Shown here: piece after piece, positions 1-6,227 of the stretch
Position numbering within the stretch: the first letter of the stretch is position 1
Layout of the letters: each line of letters starts with the position of its first letter
Program-made: the position numbers and the translations under genes
Notes under the pieces: generated by a model
What the model was told of the DNA's origin: nothing
The model's database searches: none
Seen by the model: the letters and a program-made list of their open reading frames with translations, nothing else
From: Lentisphaeria bacterium
GTDB lineage: Bacteria; Verrucomicrobiota; Lentisphaeria; Oligosphaerales; Oligosphaeraceae
DNA length: 7,362 bases
Reading direction: 5' to 3'
Assembly (NCBI GenBank): GCA_016287975.1
Contig: JAEEXV010000048.1
Coordinates: forward strand, 1-7,362

Positions 1-78
1 GGCGGGCGCGGCGGGCTTGGCCGCGGGCGCGGCGTCGCACGCGGCCGCCAGCATCAGGATGGGGAGGAGGCTTGGCAT
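1..78 (-). CDS. Probable lipoprotein, N-terminal fragment (runs off left edge)
   Basis: Only the first 26 codons are in the window. Starting at the ATG at 78-76, the translation reads MPSLLPILMLAAAC and then an Ala/Pro/Lys-rich stretch. A short hydrophobic segment ending in AAA-Cys, followed by a low-complexity Ala-Pro linker, looks like a type II (lipoprotein) signal peptide with acylation at Cys14, so the mature protein would be membrane-anchored. The start overlaps the last 25 nt of the upstream secreted-protein gene on the same strand, which suggests one transcript and translational coupling; no good Shine-Dalgarno is visible. A second ATG at 54-52 overlaps the upstream stop (TGATG) but would leave a signal peptide too short to work. 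The frame is closed upstream by a stop at 102-100. The function cannot be inferred, and chance openness of a GC-rich frame is possible over so short a stretch. Confidence 0.45.
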   Translation of the reverse strand, partial: MPSLLPILMLAAACDAAPAAKPAAPA

Positions 79-1358
79 TCGATGACAATGCGAAGGTATT
101 CAACGCAGGCGTCGACCTTGTTGTTGGCGCCGACGGGGTTCACCAAAGAGATCTCATTGCGGCCCGCCTTGAGCAAGTCCGTGACATCGATCTTGAAGCG
201 GAACGGATTGCGCCCGGGGACATCGACAGGGCAGTAGCTGTTCTCGACGCTGATGCCGAAGCAGGCCTGGGCATAGAAGAGCACATAGCCGCTGTTCTGC
301 ACGAAGTTCGCCTTCCGCCCCTTGGAAGTGGTGAAGACGGGCTTCGGGGAGACGAGCTGCTTGGCGCCGAGGGTGGTGCCGTTGACGGCAATCCGCAGGC
401 CGCCCGTGTAGCCGGCCAGGTTGTCGCGCATGAGCCGCGCGTCGAATTGCAGATAGGCCTTCTTGCCGGCGGGGACGGCGGCCTCGAAGGGAATCACCTC
501 GGGCTTGGAGAGATGCTTGAGGATGAGGCGCTTGATCGGCGTCAGCGGAATGACGGCGTCCGAGGCGGCGACGTTCGCGTCGACATTTTCGGGGTAGAGG
601 CGGGTGACGACCTTGCCGTCCGCGCCAGTGGCCTCCAGGCAGTAGCTGCCGAAGGCGGGGACGGTGACCTCGCGGTGGAACTCGTTGCCCTTGGCGCTTT
701 CGCTGAGGATGGTCCCCGTGACCGAATGCCGCAGCACGACCTTCGCGAGCGGGGCGCCCGTCACGTCGAGCTGGAGCTTGGTGGTGCCCGCCTGGACGAG
801 CGGGTCGGCGAACCACTGGGTGCCCTCCTGGTTGTAGTAGGTCAGATAGAAGGAGAAGTCGACCATGTCCTTGGGGGCGGTGAAGATGCCCTCGACATAG
901 GTCCAGTCATGGTCTTCGCGCGGAAGCAATGGCGCGCGAAGATAGGAGCTCTTCTTGTCGGTGTAGGAGGCGTGGATGGCGAGGCCGCCGCGACCCGTGC
1001 GCTCCAGGTCGGGTTCCTCGTTCCTGGAGGCGATTCGGATGTAGACGGGCTCCCCTGCCTTGAGGGCGGGCTTGAAATAGACGCGCTCGCGGGAGCCGTT
1101 GCTCACCTTGTCCTGCCCCGTGATCTTGAGGCTGGCCATCCCCTTGACGGGGGTGTTCTCCTGGTCGACCACGATGGCGGTCGTCCCCTTGGGGAAGACA
1201 TCCCAGTATTTGGTGCCCTGCGAGAAGTCGGCGTTCTTCAGCAGGTTCGGCGCGGGCAGGAAAATGGGGCCGAGCGGGACGATGTTGACGACGGGGTCGG
1301 CGGCGGAAAGCGCCAGTGACACGGAAACGCACAGGGCAAAAAGGCTTTTCTTCAGCAT
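54..1358 (-). CDS. Secreted beta-rich protein with CBM4/9-like jelly-roll domain
   Basis: Protein of 434 aa. Residues 1-20 form a classical Sec signal peptide: two Lys after Met-Leu, a hydrophobic core, and cleavage likely after LSAA, so export is expected. Residues about 38-190 read like a CBM_4_9-type carbohydrate-binding jelly roll: NLLKNADFSQG...YW at the front, then VYIRIASRN, and DWTYVEGIFTAP before the final strands. Residues about 193-260 look like a short Ig-like linker domain. Residues about 285-430 form a second beta-sandwich ending in DVTDLLKAGRNEISL, a pattern seen in the sugar-binding domains of beta-galactosidase-like enzymes. No catalytic motif is recognisable, so a binding or accessory role on glycans is inferred. 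The start is supported by AGGAA (complement of 1367-1371) 8 nt upstream. It is divergent from the dehydrogenase/DUF4838 operon, and a lipoprotein-like gene overlaps its 3' end. The exact family is not recognised. Confidence 0.85.
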   Translation of the reverse strand: MLKKSLFALCVSVSLALSAADPVVNIVPLGPIFLPAPNLLKNADFSQGTKYWDVFPKGTTAIVVDQENTPVKGMASLKITGQDKVSNGSRERVYFKPALKAGEPVYIRIASRNEEPDLERTGRGGLAIHASYTDKKSSYLRAPLLPREDHDWTYVEGIFTAPKDMVDFSFYLTYYNQEGTQWFADPLVQAGTTKLQLDVTGAPLAKVVLRHSVTGTILSESAKGNEFHREVTVPAFGSYCLEATGADGKVVTRLYPENVDANVAASDAVIPLTPIKRLILKHLSKPEVIPFEAAVPAGKKAYLQFDARLMRDNLAGYTGGLRIAVNGTTLGAKQLVSPKPVFTTSKGRKANFVQNSGYVLFYAQACFGISVENSYCPVDVPGRNPFRFKIDVTDLLKAGRNEISLVNPVGANNKVDACVEYLRIVIECQASSPS

Positions 1359-1390
1359 GACGATGGTTCCTGGGTAGAGATTCGGGGCTT

Positions 1391-1405
1391 CCGGAACAAT
1401 TCCGG
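1391..1405. promoter_or_regulatory. Short perfect inverted repeat in the leader of the secreted-protein gene
   Basis: CCGGAA-CAA-TTCCGG: 6-bp arms with a 3-nt spacer. It lies just downstream of the minus-strand -10-like box (1414-1419), about where transcription would begin, and 33 nt upstream of the ATG at 1358. It could be an operator for a dimeric repressor or a small hairpin at the 5' end of the mRNA. Six-bp arms also occur by chance, so this is tentative. Confidence 0.35.
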
Positions 1406-1413
1406 TTGCGCGT

Positions 1414-1419
1414 AATATA
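1414..1419 (-). promoter_or_regulatory. Putative -10 box for the secreted-protein gene
   Basis: On the minus strand the sequence reads GATTATATTACGC, an AT island in GC-rich DNA. TATATT matches TATAAT at five of six positions. No clear -35 hexamer is visible. The predicted transcript start near 1407 would give a leader of about 50 nt before the ATG at 1358. The same TATATTA core precedes the two plus-strand transcription units, which supports it as a genuine promoter element. Confidence 0.5.
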
Positions 1420-1504
1420 ATCGTGAAACAGGAAACATGGGCCCCCGCGGCGAAAACTCACGGCAGGCCCCTGGACATGTGCCCCCTTCCCCCGGCGTTC
1501 CGTG

Positions 1505-1524
1505 CCGCCCCATTTTGGGGGCGG
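1505..1524. other. GC-rich hairpin in the divergent intergenic region
   Basis: CCGCCCC (1505-1511) pairs perfectly with GGGGCGG (1518-1524) around a 6-nt loop, ATTTTG. It lies between the two divergent -10-like boxes, upstream of both predicted transcript starts, so it is unlikely to be an attenuator of either gene. It may be a protein-binding palindrome or simply GC-rich spacer. The rest of 1441-1556 shows no further gene or motif. Confidence 0.3.
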
Positions 1525-1555
1525 TGAATGCCCCGCACCCATCATGAGCCGCGCA

Positions 1556-1563
1556 TGCTATAT
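1556..1563 (+). promoter_or_regulatory. Putative extended -10 promoter of the dehydrogenase/DUF4838 operon
   Basis: The sequence ATGCTATATTAGGG contains TATATT at 1558-1563, preceded by TGC, giving an extended -10 (TGnTATATT). No convincing -35 is present. Transcription would start near 1570, leaving a leader of about 27 nt that contains GGGAG (1583-1587), the ribosome binding site of the dehydrogenase gene. The same ten bases, TGCTATATTA, recur at 4906-4915 ahead of the methylase-like gene. Confidence 0.55.
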
Positions 1564-1596
1564 TAGGGCAGTTTTCCAAATCGGGAGTGATGCAAG

Positions 1597-2922
1597 ATGA
1601 CGAGAATCGCGATACCTGAAGGCCTGCAGAGCAAGGCGTGCGTGGTCGGGACGGGGGCGTTGGAGGAGATCCCCGCCCTCCTGCGGGAGTGCTGGCCTAA
1701 CGACACGCGGCCCGTGCGGATGGTCGCGGACGGGAACACGTGGGCGGCCGCAGGCGAGAAGGTCCATTCGCTGCTGCGCGCGGCGGGCATCCCCCTGGCG
1801 GAGCCGTACATCTTCCCCGCCAAGCCAGTGCTGCACGCCGAATACCGCGGGATCGAGGCGCTGCGCCCCGTCCTGAAAGGCACCCGTCCGCTCGCAGTGG
1901 GCGGCGGCACCATCAACGACCTGGTCAAGCGCACCGCCGAGGAAATGGAGTGCGGCGGATACCTGTGCTGCGCGACCGCCTGCTCGGTGGACGGATATAC
2001 CTCCTACGGCGCCGCCATCGTCAAGGACGGCCTGAAGCAGACCCTCCCCTGCGCGGCCCCGCTCGCGGTCGTCGCGGACAGCGCGGTCGTCCGCACCGCC
2101 CCCTTCGAAATGACGGCCGCGGGCTATGCGGATCTGGCCGCGAAAGTGCCCGCCGGCGCGGACTGGATCCTGGCGGACGCGGAGGGCTCGGCGCCCTTCC
2201 ATCCCGTCGCCTGGGGCATGGTGCAGACGGACCTGCGCTCGTGGCTGGACGCCCCCGAGGCCCTGAAGGCGGGCGACCCCGCCCGCGCCTCCGCCCTCTT
2301 CCACGGGCTGTGCCAGACTGGCTTCGCGATGCAGGTGATGCACGATTCGCGCCCCGTCTCGGGCGCCGAGCATCTCTACTCCCATGTCTGGGAGATGCAG
2401 GACATCCGCAAGGACGGCGTGCAGCCCTCGCACGGTTTCAAGGTCGCCCTGGGCTCGCTGATCACCACCGCCCTCTTCGAGGAGGTCTTCCTGAATACGA
2501 CGACGCAGGAACTGCGCGCGCTTGCCGAGGCCCCCGAGGCGATGACGCGGGAGCGCCGCCTGGCGGAGATACGGCGCTGCCTGGGCGGCACCGCCTTCGA
2601 GGATGGCGCCACCAAGGTGGCGATGGCGAAACTCCCCCTGGGCGACGCGCGGCGCGCCCGACAGGCGCGCCTCTTCGAAGTCCACGCCAGCATCGGCGGA
2701 CGCCTCCGCGCGCAGCTGCTCCCCTTCGCGGAACTGCGGCGGCGATTCGCGCTCCTCGGCTGCCCCGTGGAGTTCGCGGACGTCGGCCTCACGCGGGACG
2801 CCCTGCTGCCTGCAACCTGCGCCGCAGGAATGATCCGCAACCGCTACACCATCCTCGACGTGCTCTCCGACCTCGGCGTCGCCGAGCACTACTGCGGACG
2901 GCTGGCCCGGTATTTTCAATAG
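1597..2922 (+). CDS. araM: sn-glycerol-1-phosphate dehydrogenase-like protein (AraM/EgsA family)
   Basis: Protein of 441 aa in the iron-containing/dehydroquinate-synthase-like dehydrogenase superfamily. Characterised AraM/EgsA enzymes reduce dihydroxyacetone phosphate to sn-glycerol 1-phosphate with NAD(P)H in the cytoplasm. Visible family features are the nucleotide-binding GGGTINDLVK at residues 102-111, ATACSVDGYTSYGAAI at 126-141, AAGYADLAAK at 174-183, SGAEHLYSHVWEM at 255-267 and HGFKVALG at 279-286. By family analogy the divalent metal (Ni or Zn) is held by D179, H259 and H279, all present. It is about 45 aa longer than B. subtilis AraM (about 394 aa), mostly toward the C-terminus. The ATG is supported by GGGAG 9 nt upstream. 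It is the first gene of an operon with the DUF4838 gene 51 nt downstream. That context points to sugar catabolism rather than archaeal-type lipid synthesis, so the true substrate may be another phosphorylated sugar derivative. The family assignment is firm; the reaction is inferred. Confidence 0.88.
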   Translation: MTRIAIPEGLQSKACVVGTGALEEIPALLRECWPNDTRPVRMVADGNTWAAAGEKVHSLLRAAGIPLAEPYIFPAKPVLHAEYRGIEALRPVLKGTRPLAVGGGTINDLVKRTAEEMECGGYLCCATACSVDGYTSYGAAIVKDGLKQTLPCAAPLAVVADSAVVRTAPFEMTAAGYADLAAKVPAGADWILADAEGSAPFHPVAWGMVQTDLRSWLDAPEALKAGDPARASALFHGLCQTGFAMQVMHDSRPVSGAEHLYSHVWEMQDIRKDGVQPSHGFKVALGSLITTALFEEVFLNTTTQELRALAEAPEAMTRERRLAEIRRCLGGTAFEDGATKVAMAKLPLGDARRARQARLFEVHASIGGRLRAQLLPFAELRRRFALLGCPVEFADVGLTRDALLPATCAAGMIRNRYTILDVLSDLGVAEHYCGRLARYFQ

Positions 2923-2973
2923 TCGCAAAAAAGCAGGTGGAAATCCTGCGGGAACTCAACAGGAGAAAGAAAA

Positions 2974-4809
2974 ATGGCCAAACTGGTTCTGAATGGTGTG
3001 CTGAAGGCGGCGGGCGTGCCGCAGGACAATGCGACGCTGGCGATCGCGGCGCGGGATCTGGAGGCGCTGACCAGGCGCCGCTTCGGCGAGGGCGCGGGCG
3101 CGGCCGCGAATTTCGTGCTGGAGCCGTCGCTGGCTTCGTACCAGGTGCGCGTCGCGGGCGGCGAACTGCTCTTCGCGGGCAAGGACGCGACGAACGTGCT
3201 CTACGCGGTCTACCACTTCTGCGAGCAGGCCCTGGGATACTTCTTCTGGGCGCCGGGCGAGGACCTGCTGGACGCCACGGGGCCCGTGGAACTCTCCGAG
3301 GGCGTCGTGGTCGAGGGGGACGTCCCCCTGATGAACATGCGCGCGATGACCCAGGAGTTCCCGTTCGACGACGAGTCGCCGCTGCTGGCGGACTGGATGG
3401 CCAAGAACCAGATGAACTGCCTCTATGTCTGGCTGAAGTACTTCGACAAGCTCGACGACGCGGGACGCCACGACTTCTGGGACCGCGGCATCGAAATCTA
3501 CGCGGGGCACCACAACTTCAGCTACTGGATCCCGACGCAGATCTACGGCCACGACCATCCCGAGTGGTTCGCGATGGTCGACGGCAAGCGCATCAAGCCC
3601 TCGCCCGACAAGAACGACCTCCTGCTCTCCGAGCAGCTCTGCACCACCAACCCCGAACTCCGCAAGGAGATCGCCCGCCGCATCGTGGAGTACGCCAACG
3701 CGCATCCGCAGCTCAAGCGCATGGCGCTGATCCCGAACGACGGCTTCGGCTGGTGCGAATGCCCCGAATGCTCGAAGTTCTACGACAAGAACCACAAGGG
3801 CGACCTCTACTCGGTCTCGAAGCACGTCTACATCGCCAACGACATCTACCACGACATGGTCCGCGACGTCGCCGCGCAGGTGGCAAAGTCCCGCCCCGAC
3901 CTGCGCCTCTGCTTCAGCGCCTACGTGAACTACTGCCGCCCCGGCAAGGGCATGAAACTGACGTCGAACCTGGGCATGGACTTCGCGCCCTACTGGCGCT
4001 GCATCAACCACCGCCTCGACGACCCCGCCTGCCCCATCAACTCCAAGTATGTCCGCGACCTCAAGGAGTGGGCCGCCGTGAAGGAGGGCGGCGAACTCAC
4101 CGTCTACGAATACTACATGGGCGTGAACTTCTACCTCTCGCTGCCCATGATCCACCACCACGACATCTTCGCCGAAGTCAAGTTCCTCGCCTCCATCGGC
4201 GTGGACGGGCTGATGACCCAGTTCCACATCCCCCATTGGACCGTCTACGGCCTCAACTACCGCATGATGGCCGACGCCCTGCGCGGCAGGGCCGAGGCCC
4301 CCTCCGTCGCCCGCGCCCTCCAGGCCCTCTACGGCCCCGACGCCGACGAGGCGGAGGCGCTCTACATGGCGATGCGCGCCGTCGTGCAGTCGGCGGGGCC
4401 CTGCCATGTGCCGTATCCGTATTCGCTCCTGAACCGCACCCGCCTGGAGCAGTACGAGGCCCTGCTGGAGCGCGCGAAGGCGCTCCTCGCCAAGGCCCCC
4501 GAAAACCGCCTGCGCCAGGAGAATGTGATCTGGTGCGAATACATGGTGCGGTTCAAGCGAACCTTCGACCTCTACCATGAGGGCAAGGTCGGCGTCAAGG
4601 AGGTCGACGAGTTCCTCGACTGGATCCACGCCCACCAGGGCAAGGGGACCCGCGTGCTCGTCCCGCGAAAGTTCGACGTCTACTTCAACGCCTGGAAGGA
4701 GTGCATCCGCACCGGGCGCGAATGGCTCCACTTCAACATCGACTGGGAGGACGAATACGTCCGCATCCACCGCAAGTTCCTCAACGGCGTCCCCGAAGAG
4801 GAGTGCTGA
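2974..4809 (+). CDS. DUF4838 domain-containing protein (glycoside-hydrolase-like)
   Basis: Protein of 611 aa resembling DUF4838 proteins, which are typically found in polysaccharide-degrading Bacteroidota, Planctomycetota and Verrucomicrobiota. Residues about 10-110 resemble the small alpha/beta domain that precedes the barrel in GH20/GH67-type enzymes (LLFAGKDATNVLYAVYHF, then LGYFFWAPGED). The DUF4838 core follows: GHHNFSYWIP (178-187), HPEWFAMVDGKR (195-206), LCTTNPE (222-228), NDGFGWCECPEC (255-266), YEYYMG (378-383) and MTQFHIPHW (414-422). Acidic and His residues in these motifs are candidate catalytic or substrate-binding positions, but no mechanism is established here. The cysteines at 261, 263 and 266 could bind metal. 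There is no signal peptide, so it should be cytoplasmic and act on imported oligosaccharides or glycosides. AGGAG 8 nt before the ATG fixes the start. It is the second gene of the operon with the AraM-like dehydrogenase, and two hairpins follow its stop. Confidence 0.85.
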   Translation: MAKLVLNGVLKAAGVPQDNATLAIAARDLEALTRRRFGEGAGAAANFVLEPSLASYQVRVAGGELLFAGKDATNVLYAVYHFCEQALGYFFWAPGEDLLDATGPVELSEGVVVEGDVPLMNMRAMTQEFPFDDESPLLADWMAKNQMNCLYVWLKYFDKLDDAGRHDFWDRGIEIYAGHHNFSYWIPTQIYGHDHPEWFAMVDGKRIKPSPDKNDLLLSEQLCTTNPELRKEIARRIVEYANAHPQLKRMALIPNDGFGWCECPECSKFYDKNHKGDLYSVSKHVYIANDIYHDMVRDVAAQVAKSRPDLRLCFSAYVNYCRPGKGMKLTSNLGMDFAPYWRCINHRLDDPACPINSKYVRDLKEWAAVKEGGELTVYEYYMGVNFYLSLPMIHHHDIFAEVKFLASIGVDGLMTQFHIPHWTVYGLNYRMMADALRGRAEAPSVARALQALYGPDADEAEALYMAMRAVVQSAGPCHVPYPYSLLNRTRLEQYEALLERAKALLAKAPENRLRQENVIWCEYMVRFKRTFDLYHEGKVGVKEVDEFLDWIHAHQGKGTRVLVPRKFDVYFNAWKECIRTGREWLHFNIDWEDEYVRIHRKFLNGVPEEEC

Positions 4810-4822
4810 GCCGCACTTGAAG

Positions 4823-4864
4823 GGTCTTGCTCCGGACGCCACGAAAGGCTTCCGGAGCAGGGCC
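4823..4864 (+). terminator. Stem-loop just after the DUF4838 gene
   Basis: TGCTCCGGA (4828-4836) pairs perfectly with TCCGGAGCA (4851-4859). The stem extends outward to 4823/4864, giving 14 pairs including two G-U, around a 14-nt loop. It begins 13 nt after the stop codon. No U-run follows, so it may terminate weakly, protect the mRNA 3' end, or act together with the hairpin at 4871-4906. Confidence 0.55.
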
Positions 4865-4870
4865 GCGGAA

Positions 4871-4906
4871 ACCGGGAGGCGCCCCCCATTTCGTCCGCCT
4901 CCCGGT
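4871..4906 (+). terminator. Second, very stable stem-loop ending the operon
   Basis: ACCGGGAGGCG (4871-4881) and CGCCTCCCGGT (4896-4906) form an 11-bp perfect stem with a 14-nt loop. The following bases, GCTATATTAT, are U-rich only in part, and they double as the -10-like box of the next gene. Intrinsic termination of the dehydrogenase/DUF4838 transcript is the simplest reading. The left arm ACCGGGAGG is repeated directly at 4942-4950. Confidence 0.55.
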
Positions 4907-4914
4907 GCTATATT
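4906..4914 (+). promoter_or_regulatory. Putative extended -10 promoter of the methylase/nuclease-helicase module
   Basis: TGCTATATT, with TATATT at 4909-4914, is identical through the following A to the element at 1555-1564. A start near 4921 would give a leader of about 90 nt before the GTG at 5013, containing GGGAGG (4945-4950) and a small ORF. The region where a -35 would lie is the loop of the preceding hairpin, and no good hexamer is seen there. Confidence 0.5.
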
Positions 4915-4962
4915 ATGCACTGCCTCCCCGAATACATGGCAACCGGGAGGTGTTCCCTTCAC

Positions 4963-5016
4963 ATGGTTGAAGGTCTTCCCATTGCAGCCAGTCAGATTTC
5001 ATTGCGTGCAGAGTGA
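4963..5016 (+). CDS. Possible 17-codon leader peptide ahead of the methylase-like gene
   Basis: The ATG at 4963 opens a frame reading MVEGLPIAASQISLRAE and stops with TGA at 5014-5016, overlapping the GTG start at 5013 as GTGA. GGGAGG lies 12 nt upstream of the ATG, slightly long but usable, whereas the GTG at 5013 has no ribosome binding site of its own. Translation of this ORF could therefore deliver ribosomes to the next gene. No family resemblance is recognised, and a chance small ORF remains possible. Confidence 0.3.
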   Translation: MVEGLPIAASQISLRAE

Positions 5017-6227
5017 CGAAAATAGGCGGCGACAACTCATCTTGTATGGAAACCGATGCGGGACGGCAGGGTGAAACCACCGACAATGTCGCCGCCCGGG
5101 GCATGATTGCCCCCGATTTCAAAAGGGATGTCCTGGAATCGGAGATTCCGAAAGACGTCCTGGAGATTCTCCTGGCGGATCGGACCACCGGAAAGAACAT
5201 CCTGTGGATGTCTGACAACTACGTCCATCTGGAATCTGTCTTTGACGTCAAGATGGGGATGCGCGACGAAATCGACGCCGCGGTGATTTCCCGTCCAGAC
5301 TGCAAAATCATCCGCCCCCGCGTCGACAAGAGCAAGGCCGAACAGAAGGAGCGCATCCAGAAGAAGGCCGAGGTCTTCACGCCGTCGTGGATCTGCAACA
5401 ACATGATCAACGAGTTCGACGCCGCCTGGTTCGACCGCAAACCAGCTCCCTTCACCACGGAGGGGAGCCGCGACGGAGGCTGGAAGCGCCTCCCTGAAAA
5501 GGTGGAGTTCCCGAATACGGCAGAGCACACGTGGCTCGACTATGTCAACTTCCGCTGTTTGGAGATGTGCTGCGGAGAGGGGCCGTTTCTGGTCAGCCGC
5601 TACGACACGACCACGGGCGAAGTCATCCCCGTGCCGGAGCGCATCGGAATCCTGGACCGAAAGCTCCGCATTGTCACGGAAAATGTCGGCACGGTGCCTG
5701 CCGAATGGTTGAAACACGCCATCCTCGCTCTCAAGGCAACCCTCGGCTTCGAATGGCAGGGCGACAGCCTGCTCATCGCCCGCGAGAACATTCTTTACAC
5801 GATGCTGGAATACTACAAGTTCTACTGCACCGACGAGCCCATTGACCACGCAACGCTCTTGGAACTCGCCGACACCATCAGTTGGAACGTTTGGCAGATG
5901 GACGGCCTGAAGGGGGTGGTCCCGATGACCTGCCATGACGAGCCATTGGCCCCCAAAAAGCCAAAGCCCGTCCAATTGGAATTGTTCGACACGGGCGCTC
6001 CAAGGAAACCGCCAAAGCAACTGCTCCTGACCAGACCTTGTCCGGGGTGCGCGCGAAAACCGCCCCTCGACGGGATCTTCCTGCACAACGGCATCTATTG
6101 CAATATCATGGACTGGGACGAAAACAAACCGTTCCGCTATGTTGACCTGATCAAGATGAATCAGGAGAAGCGAAATCGCACGAAGGAAAGGTCGTCGCCA
6201 CCTCGTCGAAAGGATTCGGAGCCATGA
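5013..6227 (+). CDS. Restriction endonuclease subunit M-like protein (N6-methylase-related)
   Basis: Protein of 404 aa from GTG 5013. It resembles proteins annotated 'restriction endonuclease subunit M' in gut Bacteroidota and Firmicutes. Visible features are KKAEVFTPSWIC (117-128), like the FTP motif of N6-adenine methylases; LEMCCGEGPFLVSRYD (183-198), like SAM-binding motif I; GILDRKLR (212-219); EWQGDSLLIARE (247-258); SWNVWQMDGLK (290-300); and a C-terminal Cys set, CPGC (343-346) and C363, before IMDWDEN, which may bind zinc. No [DNS]PP[YFW] catalytic motif is found in the frame, so methyltransferase activity is uncertain. The start is ambiguous: ATG 5046 or ATG 5103 are also in frame, and the similarity I recognise begins near 'PDFKRDVL', just after ATG 5103. 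It overlaps the nuclease-helicase gene by ATGA, so the two products probably work together. It is less GC-rich than the upstream sugar genes. Confidence 0.75.
   Translation: MTKIGGDNSSCMETDAGRQGETTDNVAARGMIAPDFKRDVLESEIPKDVLEILLADRTTGKNILWMSDNYVHLESVFDVKMGMRDEIDAAVISRPDCKIIRPRVDKSKAEQKERIQKKAEVFTPSWICNNMINEFDAAWFDRKPAPFTTEGSRDGGWKRLPEKVEFPNTAEHTWLDYVNFRCLEMCCGEGPFLVSRYDTTTGEVIPVPERIGILDRKLRIVTENVGTVPAEWLKHAILALKATLGFEWQGDSLLIARENILYTMLEYYKFYCTDEPIDHATLLELADTISWNVWQMDGLKGVVPMTCHDEPLAPKKPKPVQLELFDTGAPRKPPKQLLLTRPCPGCARKPPLDGIFLHNGIYCNIMDWDENKPFRYVDLIKMNQEKRNRTKERSSPPRRKDSEP

Noticed and set aside
72..1319. Plus-strand open frame of about 415 codons opposite the secreted-protein gene
   Set aside because: Antisense shadow created by high GC at third positions. 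Its translation is Gly/Val/Asp/Glu-rich with no domain, while the minus strand has a signal peptide, a ribosome binding site and domain-like sequence.
1590..1619. Nine-codon upstream ORF overlapping the dehydrogenase start
   Set aside because: ATG 1590 is only 2 nt from the GGGAG site, too close for initiation; chance ORF.
1558..2928. Minus-strand open frame of 456 codons opposite the dehydrogenase gene
   Set aside because: Shadow of a gene with intact family motifs on the plus strand; no ribosome binding site or domain of its own.
1740..4580. Plus-strand open frame of 946 codons spanning both operon genes
   Set aside because: Out-of-frame shadow rich in Arg, Pro and Gly. It ignores the stop, ribosome binding site and start between two clearly recognisable proteins.
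2956..4962. Minus-strand open frame of 668 codons opposite the DUF4838 gene
   Set aside because: Translation is low-complexity Val/Glu/Asp/His-rich and complementary to a well-supported gene; typical of GC-rich antisense frames.
5037..6086. Possible antisense gene or antitoxin opposite the methylase-like gene
   Set aside because: No ribosome binding site, promoter or recognisable domain; the plus frame is conserved-looking along its full length.
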